Source: Flexivirga oryzae (GTDB taxonomy: Bacteria; Actinomycetota; Actinomycetes; Actinomycetales; Dermatophilaceae). Taken from it: a stretch of 64,000 bases of DNA. The notes beneath the pieces were generated by a model. The model saw only the letters and a program-made list of their open reading frames with translations, had not been told where the DNA came from and ran no database searches. Made by a program: the position numbers and the translations under genes. Positions 59,499-64,000 of this stretch are shown one piece after another (within the stretch, counting starts at the first letter, position 1; every line of letters starts with the position of its first letter). The stretch lies in assembly GCF_014190805.1 (NCBI RefSeq), contig NZ_JACHVQ010000002.1, forward strand, positions 496,001 through 560,000, read 5' to 3'.

Positions 59499-60457
59499 CT
59501 ACCACTCCCAGGCCACCCCGCAGTACAGGCCGCCGTAGATGTCGCGAAACTGGGCCGCGGTGGTGCCGCGTGCGGTCACCTCGAGCGTGGTGTCTCTGGT
59601 TGGCGGGCCCGGTCGTTCGAGCGCGGTCAGCCCTGAGAACGCCCACGTGATGGCTGGCACCTCGCCGAGGAAGACCACCTCGAACGTGGCGAAGCGGGTC
59701 GGTTCGTGGAAGGCGAGACTTTCCTCGTGCAGCCAGTAGGGATCGTTGGTCGGGTCTGGGTTGACCACGCGGAAGGCCAAGTCGTAGGTCTGGCCTCGTC
59801 GCATGGGCGCCTTGTGCCAGAACTGGTGGAGGTATCCGCCGGTCGTCTGCATGGTGCGAACCGTGAACTGGTCGCCGACGACCACAGGTGGTGTTGGTTC
59901 GGCGCTGCTCCAGGCGAGGGTACTCGACTCCGTCGAAGAGGGCGAAAAGTCGGTAGTGGTGCCGGGATTCGAGGTGTTTGCGGTCCCGGACGTACGTGGT
60001 GACGCTGACGGCGTGCTGGACGAACCTGTTGTGCGATTCGGGGATCCGGATACCCATCGGGGACTTGGGGTACCAGCCGGTGAGGAGTTGCCGCAGCAGC
60101 TTCTCGACCGCAGCAGCGTCCCGATCGGCGACGGCTTCTCTCCGGATTCCCAGCCGTCTACCGGCGACGTCGCGCCGCGGTCCGAGGCTGGCTATGCCGT
60201 TGGTCTCGGGATCCAGGCCATAGACGTCCAACAGGAGGTCGGCATCGCTGTCGTGCAGTGAGCAGATCGCGGATCTCTAGGCGTTCTCGCAGCACTTCGG
60301 GTGTTTCGGACCGGCCGCCGAGCACGCCGACCAGTGCTGGGCGTCCGGCGAGCCGCTGCGGCGTGTAGCCGGGTCCTTTGCGCAGGTAGAGCAGGTCGGT
60401 GAGGACGTCCTTGGGTGCGTACGGCCGCACCGGACGCTGTACCGCAGGCTCTGCCAC
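59499..60457 (-). pseudogene. Frameshifted gene of an unknown actinobacterial family
   Basis: Three pieces in different frames line up as one protein of about 315 residues. It starts at GTG 60457 with GGAGGA seven bases upstream (VAEPAVQRPVRPYAPKDVLTD, then LLYLRKGPGYTPQRLAGRPALVGVLGG). It continues after a shift near 60260 (LHDSDADLLLDVYGLDPETNG...PKSPMGIRIPESHNR...HYRLFALFD) and after a second shift near 59935 (SSTLAWSSAEPTPPVVVGDQF...AWEW stop at 59499). One extra or missing base at each point explains the breaks. The family is not recognised with certainty; the N-terminus looks like a small regulatory domain. Confidence 0.6.
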
Positions 60458-60627
60458 GTCTGTTCCTCCCTTCTCCGACTGACTGATTCCAACTTTGCGC
60501 GCCCCAGACTCCAAGTCCGCCGCGGCCCATGGTGAAGCGTTCGGGGCGTTCGTAGCGTCGTTGTCACCGGGAATTCCCGGCCCGAACAACCCCAGCACGA
60601 ACATCACCTGAGAGAAGGAATCAGTCC

Positions 60628-60930
60628 ATGAGCAGTATGGAGCTACACCGGCAGGGATCCGGTCAGCGTTTGCCGGTCCGCGAGCAGAAGCAGCACAACA
60701 ACGCCGTGGCCCGCGTCGTCGCCGACACCAAGCTGACGGCGGTGAAAGTGGATGCCGAGGCGGCCTTGACCGGCCGCATGATGGAACGGGCGGTCGACAT
60801 CGACGACTACCGCCACGCCCTGGTCGGCGGCGATGAGACCAAGAACGCCATCCTGACCCGGCTGGAGATGACGTTCATCGGGAAGGTCGAGCGCATCCAG
60901 CGCAACTTCGGCTCGGAGTTCGGGCTGTGA
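60628..60930 (+). CDS. Small unknown protein, first of three
   Basis: 100 residues, soluble and mostly helical (VREQKQHNNAVARVVADTKLTAVKVDAEAALTGRMMERAVDIDDYRHALVGGDETKNAILTRLEMTF). AAGGA precedes the ATG at 60628. The following gene starts inside its stop (GTGA). Three-gene sets of this sort sit beside plasmid-type islands in actinobacteria, but I do not recognise the family. Confidence 0.6.
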   Translation: MSSMELHRQGSGQRLPVREQKQHNNAVARVVADTKLTAVKVDAEAALTGRMMERAVDIDDYRHALVGGDETKNAILTRLEMTFIGKVERIQRNFGSEFGL

Positions 60931-61259
60931 GCACCACCGCGGTTGCCGTAGTGGCGGCCCGCGCGGCGATTCCGCCGTCGGTAGCATCCGGGTCCCCGCT
61001 CGGGGTGCTGGTCGCCGCGTGGTGGCACCGCCGTCGGAGCCGCGTCGAACATGTCGGAGTTGCCGGCCCGGAGCACACCGGCAGCGAGAACGGCGTCGTT
61101 ACCTGTGAAGACCGCGAGGTTCTCGACCCGGAAACGGTGGTCCACGCGCAGGCGGTCGCTGCTGGGTTGGCGGACTACGCCGACACCCTCGCGGCCGGGG
61201 ATCCGCTGCTGCGCTCGCGGCTACGGGTGCTGGAGCACCGTATGCGCAGGCGGGCCTGA
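60927..61259 (+). CDS. Small unknown protein, second of three
   Basis: 110 residues. A short hydrophobic N-terminal segment (AVAVVAARAAIPPSVASGSPLGVLVAAWW) is followed by charged sequence and a helical C-terminus (ETVVHAQAVAAGLADYADTLAAGDPLLRSRLRVLEHRMRRRA). GTG 60927 overlaps the previous stop. Function unknown; translational coupling indicates an operon. Confidence 0.55.
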   Translation: MSTTAVAVVAARAAIPPSVASGSPLGVLVAAWWHRRRSRVEHVGVAGPEHTGSENGVVTCEDREVLDPETVVHAQAVAAGLADYADTLAAGDPLLRSRLRVLEHRMRRRA

Positions 61260-61260
61260 C

Positions 61261-61488
61261 ATGACCGGCATACTCATCGCCGTTGTTGTCCTGGTCCTGC
61301 TGGCGGTGGTGTGCGGCGTCACCTCGTGGCGCGCACATCAGGCCCGGCTCTACGGACCGCCGCGCACCGCCGCGGAGGTTCACGCCCGGTTGGAGCAAGC
61401 GGATGAGGAAGTCACTGCCGCCTGGAAGGCGACCCGCCGTGCCATGAACGACGCGGTGGGCCAGTCCTGGCGCAACTTCACCGACTGA
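61261..61488 (+). CDS. Small single-pass membrane protein, third of three
   Basis: 75 residues. One N-terminal TM helix (GILIAVVVLVLLAVVCGVTSW) and a charged cytoplasmic helix (AAEVHARLEQADEEVTAAWKATRRAMNDAV). ATG 61261 starts one base after the stop of the previous gene. Function unknown. Confidence 0.6.
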   Translation: MTGILIAVVVLVLLAVVCGVTSWRAHQARLYGPPRTAAEVHARLEQADEEVTAAWKATRRAMNDAVGQSWRNFTD

Positions 61489-61618
61489 CCCGCGCAAAGA
61501 GAAGGAATAGCGGCTCCCCATCGAAACCTCGTGGTGGACACCAACCACGTCGTGATGGCCGACGCGCCCCTGACCGGACCAGTCGCCGCCGTCACCCGAA
61601 CAGCACGGCTCGCCAACG

Positions 61619-61642
61619 AAAAAGAGACCCCAAGGGTCTCCA
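61619..61642 (-). terminator. GAGACCC hairpin with T tract (minus strand)
   Basis: GAGACCC and GGGTCTC form a short stem around CAA (about 61624-61640). Read on the minus strand it is followed by CTTTTTC. It is a typical short intrinsic terminator in the gene-free right end of the island. Confidence 0.55.
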
Positions 61643-61669
61643 CACGCAAGCCGCAGCCGGTCGATCCTC

Positions 61670-61732
61670 AGAGTCAGGTCGGGCCGTCCCCCTCGCCGAG
61701 CTTTCGCTCAGCGAGGGTTCCAACCTGACTCT
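61670..61732. repeat. Long branched hairpin beside the right att-like repeat
   Basis: AGAGTCAGGT (61670-61679) pairs with ACCTGACTCT (61723-61732), and an inner stem CCTCGCCGAGC pairs with GCTCAGCGAGG (about 61691-61716). It ends six bases before the 22-bp repeat at 61738. It may be part of the recombination or replication site of the former element, or a terminator. Confidence 0.5.
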
Positions 61733-61737
61733 TCTGG

Positions 61738-61759
61738 CGGAGGCGGAGGGAGCCGTCGC
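61738..61759. repeat. Right 22-bp att-like direct repeat
   Basis: Identical to 55546-55567. It is followed by a hairpin (61761-61796) whose core matches the hairpin next to the left repeat. Confidence 0.8.
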
Positions 61760-61760
61760 G

Positions 61761-61796
61761 GATGGACCCCCGACGAAAAACGTGTCGGGGTCCATC
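61761..61796. terminator. Hairpin related to the one at 55614
   Basis: GATGGACCCCCGAC (61761-61774) pairs with GTCGGGGTCCATC (61784-61796), one bulged C, loop GAAAAACGT. The GGACCCC/GAAAA core equals that of the left-end hairpin, so the two are likely copies of one tRNA-downstream terminator duplicated by integration. Confidence 0.6.
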
Positions 61797-61802
61797 GGCG
61801 TC

Positions 61803-61817
61803 TTGCGGAGGCGGAGG
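61803..61817. repeat. Second tRNA-Ser 3'-end copy
   Basis: TTGCGGAGGCGGAGG is identical to 62278-62292, which spans the 3' end of tRNA-Ser and three bases past it. It is a third boundary copy, suggesting two successive integrations or an additional 0.5-kb element between it and the tRNA. Confidence 0.65.
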
Positions 61818-61865
61818 TGTTGAGTTTCACGACATCGATGACGGGTCTGACCTGCGGTTTTCGGG

Positions 61866-61934
61866 GTGATCGTTGACCGGTGAGTCGGGTCATGGTTGAC
61901 ACAATCGGGCTCGTGATCGTTGACCGGTGAGTCG
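61866..61934. repeat. Two 22-bp direct repeats in a gene-free stretch
   Basis: GTGATCGTTGACCGGTGAGT followed by CG occurs at 61866-61887 and 61913-61934. A weaker GTGAG/GACCGG pattern continues to 62240. The stretch 61489-62281 holds no convincing gene; small open frames there look like remains of a transposable element end. Confidence 0.5.
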
Positions 61935-62231
61935 CGACATCGGCGACATCCGTCTGACCTCGACAGGATCGTCTTCGCTGGCGCGAGAGCAGGAGCACGA
62001 AGCGGCCCGACAATGGCCGTCATCGTCGGTGCCCGCAGCCGGCGTCAGGGCTGGCCGTGGGCCGCCCGAAGGGCTTGGCCTTGACGCCAGTGAGGACACC
62101 GACACCATCGCGCGCGGGGAGCGTGAATCAGCCTCGGTTCGAGCGTGCATCGCTTCAAGTGCCCGGGACCGAAGATCAGCGACTCGGTGAGCCGCGACAT
62201 CCACGACACCCCAACTGAACCCACGAAAAAG

Positions 62232-62275
62232 GTCCTGAGCCGCGACACCGTGTAAACGATGTCGCGACTCAGGAC
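62232..62275 (-). terminator. tRNA-Ser intrinsic terminator
   Basis: GTCCTGAGCCGCGACA (62232-62247) pairs with TGTCGCGACTCAGGAC (62260-62275) with one mismatch. On the minus strand the stem ends in GGACCTTTTT. It starts seven bases past the 3' end of the tRNA. Confidence 0.85.
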
Positions 62276-62281
62276 ACTTGC

Positions 62282-62371
62282 GGAGGCGGAGGGATTTGAA
62301 CCCTCGATGGGGTTTTATCCCCAAACCCGCTTAGCAGGCGGGCGCCATAGACCAGACTAGGCGACGCCTCC
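62282..62371 (-). tRNA. tRNA-Ser (anticodon GCU)
   Basis: On the minus strand the 90-nt sequence has the acceptor stem GGAGGCG/CGCCTCC, a D-arm, anticodon stem CCCGC/GCGGG with loop CTGCTAA (anticodon GCT, reading AGC/AGU), a long class II variable arm (GGGGATAAAACCCC) and the T-arm GAGGGTTCAAATCCCTC. CCA is not encoded. It is the integration target of the island on its 3' side. Confidence 0.95.
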
Positions 62372-62576
62372 AGTGCTGCACCTCGCGGTGAAGCGTGGCA
62401 AGGCTACCCAAGACACGGGTCGAAGTTCAAAGCGGGTCCACGCGGCCCGGCAACCGAAGACCTAGGTTCGGCGTCTACGGTGACGACACCCGATTTGTGA
62501 TCCGACCGACAGTCGTTCACGATTGGCAGACCCACAAGGTCACAGCACGGTAACGGACTCGAATGAAGGTAGGCGA

Positions 62577-64000
62577 ATGACGGGAAACGTCGGAGGTGTC
62601 GGCGGTGGCCGCCCGGTGCCCGAGCGTGACCCCGATGAGACCATCATCGCCTCCCGGCGGGAACTCGCCCGGCGCCAGAGTGCCCCCCGGCAGACCGCGC
62701 GCTCCCGCCACGAGCGCCGGATGGCCCGCGCGCGGGACGTCCGTCGTGCCCTCGGCCTGACCGCGCTGTCGGTGCTGCTGCCCGGCCTCGGACTGCTGTG
62801 GACCAAACGGCGCATGATCGGTCTGGCGATGATCGGCGTGGCGCTCGTGGGCGCCATCAGTTTCGCGATCATCGTCTCCAGCGGCGGGCTGATCCACGGC
62901 GCCGCGCAGCTGCTGACCCGCAAGGGCCTGATCCTGCTGCTCGTCTTCACGATCTGCGGCGGGCTGCTGTGGATCGCGGGCATCGTGCTGACGGCGTTGA
63001 CGACGACGAACCGGCGCTGGCCGGAGCAGACGCGGTGGTTGCACCGCATCTTCGCGACCCTCATGTGTCTGATCGTCGCCGCGCCGACGGCATACGCCAC
63101 CCGCGACGTGATCATCACCCGCAACGCGTTCGACCAGATCTTCACCAAGCGCTACACCACCAACACCGATGCGGTCACCCCGGCCGACGGCAGCAACCCG
63201 TGGAAGGACATTCCGCGGGTCAACATCCTGTTGTTCGGCTCCGACGCCGGCGCCGACCGTTACCTGCAGCGTCCCGACTCGCTCATCGTCGCCAGCGTCA
63301 ACACCGTGACCGGCGACACCGTGCTGGTCAGCGTCCCGCGCAACATGGGCCACGCACCGATCCCGGCGAGCGACCCGTTGCACAAGATCTACCCGAACGG
63401 CTTCGTCAAACTCCCCGGCCAGACGGACCCGGCAGCGGGTCTGATGGAGAGCATCTGGCAGGCCGGCAACGAGCACAAGAAGCTGTTCCCCAAGAACGAC
63501 CCCAGCCCCGGCCTCACCGCCACGCGCGACGCGGTCACCGGGATCACCGGCCTCAAGATCGACTACACCGCAACCGTCGACCTCTCCGGCTTCCAGCAAC
63601 TGGTCAACGCCATGGGCGGGGTCTGGGTCAACGTCAAGCCCGACCCCAACTCGCTCACCGACCCCAAGAAGGGCATCCCGATCGGCGGCCGGATCATCAA
63701 CGGCCAGATCCAGCCCGGCTCGATCGTCGGTTACATCAAGCCGGGCTACCAGAAACTCAACGGTTTCCAGGCGCTGTGGTACTCCCGCAGCCGCGTTGCC
63801 AGCAGCGACGACCAGCGGATGCGCCGCCAACGCTGCATGATCAACGACCTCATCTCGCAGGTGAACCCGTTCCAGATGGTCCAGAAGTTCCCGTCGATCA
63901 TGCAGGTCGCCGCCAAGAACATCCGGATCGACATCGACCAGGACAAGTTGCCCGCGTTCGCCACCCTGGCCAACAAGATGAAGAACGGCAACATGCGCAC
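62577..64000 (+). CDS. LytR-CpsA-Psr (LCP) family wall glycopolymer ligase, partial
   Basis: 474 residues are visible; the gene runs off the right edge. A long cytoplasmic N-terminus rich in Arg (about residues 1-60) is followed by up to four TM segments (to about 180) and then the extracellular LCP domain: VNILLFGSDAGADR, RPDSLIVASVNTVTGDTVLVSVPRN, FQQLVNAMGGVWVNV and WYSRSRVASSDDQRMRRQRCMI, with the Arg/Asp residues that hold pyrophosphate lipid. LCP enzymes transfer polymers from undecaprenyl carriers to peptidoglycan. Most have one TM; the four hydrophobic segments are a subgroup feature. ATG 62577. Confidence 0.88.
   Translation, partial: MTGNVGGVGGGRPVPERDPDETIIASRRELARRQSAPRQTARSRHERRMARARDVRRALGLTALSVLLPGLGLLWTKRRMIGLAMIGVALVGAISFAIIVSSGGLIHGAAQLLTRKGLILLLVFTICGGLLWIAGIVLTALTTTNRRWPEQTRWLHRIFATLMCLIVAAPTAYATRDVIITRNAFDQIFTKRYTTNTDAVTPADGSNPWKDIPRVNILLFGSDAGADRYLQRPDSLIVASVNTVTGDTVLVSVPRNMGHAPIPASDPLHKIYPNGFVKLPGQTDPAAGLMESIWQAGNEHKKLFPKNDPSPGLTATRDAVTGITGLKIDYTATVDLSGFQQLVNAMGGVWVNVKPDPNSLTDPKKGIPIGGRIINGQIQPGSIVGYIKPGYQKLNGFQALWYSRSRVASSDDQRMRRQRCMINDLISQVNPFQMVQKFPSIMQVAAKNIRIDIDQDKLPAFATLANKMKNGNMR

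Larger units (their letters stand above)
55546..61759. mobile_element. Decayed genomic island at tRNA-Ser(GCU)
   Basis: The region is bounded by an identical 22-bp direct repeat (55546-55567 and 61738-61759). Its first part, CGGAGGCGGAGGGA, equals the 3' end of the tRNA-Ser gene at 62282 read in the same direction. Inside are a recombinase tail fragment, genes with visibly lower GC (58.3-59.5 kb), a frameshifted gene and three small genes. No complete integrase or excisionase is present, so it is probably immobile now. Termini are inferred from the repeats. Confidence 0.75.

Noticed and set aside
61531..61728. 65-codon plus-strand frame after the three small island genes
   Set aside because: It runs through a terminator hairpin and the long hairpin at 61670-61732; no RBS and no recognisable features.
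62517..63830. Minus-strand frame of about 437 codons at the right end
   Set aside because: The plus strand encodes a clear LCP protein that continues past the window edge; the minus frame has no recognisable domain.
1..64000. Frequent GTATG/CATAC words in the sequence, suspected to be a functional oligomer
   Set aside because: By eye it mostly reflects Gly-Met and Tyr-G codon contexts; without a count against a codon-aware background there is no case.
1..64000. CRISPR arrays or rRNA genes
   Set aside because: No regularly spaced direct repeats with unique spacers, and no rRNA-like sequence, were seen. The 19-20 bp periodic elements have two or three units and inverted halves, unlike CRISPR.

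Overview
The window comes from a high-GC actinobacterium. The base composition, GTG starts, GTGA/ATGA gene overlaps, LCP, GtrA and VanY cell-envelope genes and a gyl-type glycerol cluster would fit Micrococcales, perhaps Dermacoccaceae/Intrasporangiaceae. That placement is inference, because there is no rRNA or marker gene to test it. Gene content is mostly chromosomal housekeeping and transport. The exception is one horizontally acquired segment at a tRNA-Ser gene near the right end.

Layout. 0-8 kb: M20 amidohydrolase with a divergent double-domain Lrp regulator, a secreted sedolisin with a His-Gly tail, a glutamine amidotransferase, an AAA ATPase, a DUF2786 protein and acetoacetyl-CoA synthetase. 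8-16.5 kb: small membrane protein, GntP permease, ArsB/NhaD-type permease with a membrane-anchored CBS protein, NarL-type two-component system, CBS-tailed ClC channel and a divergent MarR regulator sharing a 23-bp perfect dyad. 16.5-25.5 kb: rhodanese, PPOX protein, SH3-VanY peptidase, an internally duplicated HAD phosphatase, lipoprotein hydrolase, ChaA, CorA and FumC. 25.5-32 kb: GH65 phosphorylase with beta-phosphoglucomutase, a Clp-N protein with its HTH autoregulator, a serine hydrolase and an aldo/keto reductase. 32-37 kb: a four-gene translationally coupled ECF transporter operon behind a cobalamin riboswitch. 37-42.7 kb: sigma factor with a membrane partner, and a sulfur assimilation operon whose sulfite reductase carries a C-terminal MoaD/ThiS-like sulfur-carrier domain. 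42.7-49.5 kb: glycerol regulon with two glycerol kinases, IclR regulator, GlpF and GlpD. 49.5-55.5 kb: sugar dehydrogenase lipoprotein, OmpR-type two-component system, GtrA, HTH protein and a CrtI-like oxidoreductase.

55.5-62.4 kb is a decayed island at tRNA-Ser(GCU). A 22-bp direct repeat related to the tRNA 3' end bounds about 6.2 kb. Inside are a recombinase tail fragment, an HTH gene overlapping an unusually long dihydroorotate-dehydrogenase-like gene, a three-TM membrane protein, a small protein, a frameshifted gene and three small co-oriented genes. No integrase is present. Past the tRNA lies the start of an LCP cell-wall ligase that runs off the window.

Structure outside genes. Four intergenic elements (near 20.2, 22.7, 24.0 and 32.1 kb) have the same plan: two forward and two or three inverted copies of a roughly 16-bp unit at a 19-20 bp period, directly after stop codons. 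A fifth element at 42.6 kb has the same plan with an unrelated core. The most unusual items are these paired-repeat elements, the sulfite reductase/sulfur-carrier fusion, the riboswitch-ECF-transcobalamin-like operon and the DHODH-like island cassette.
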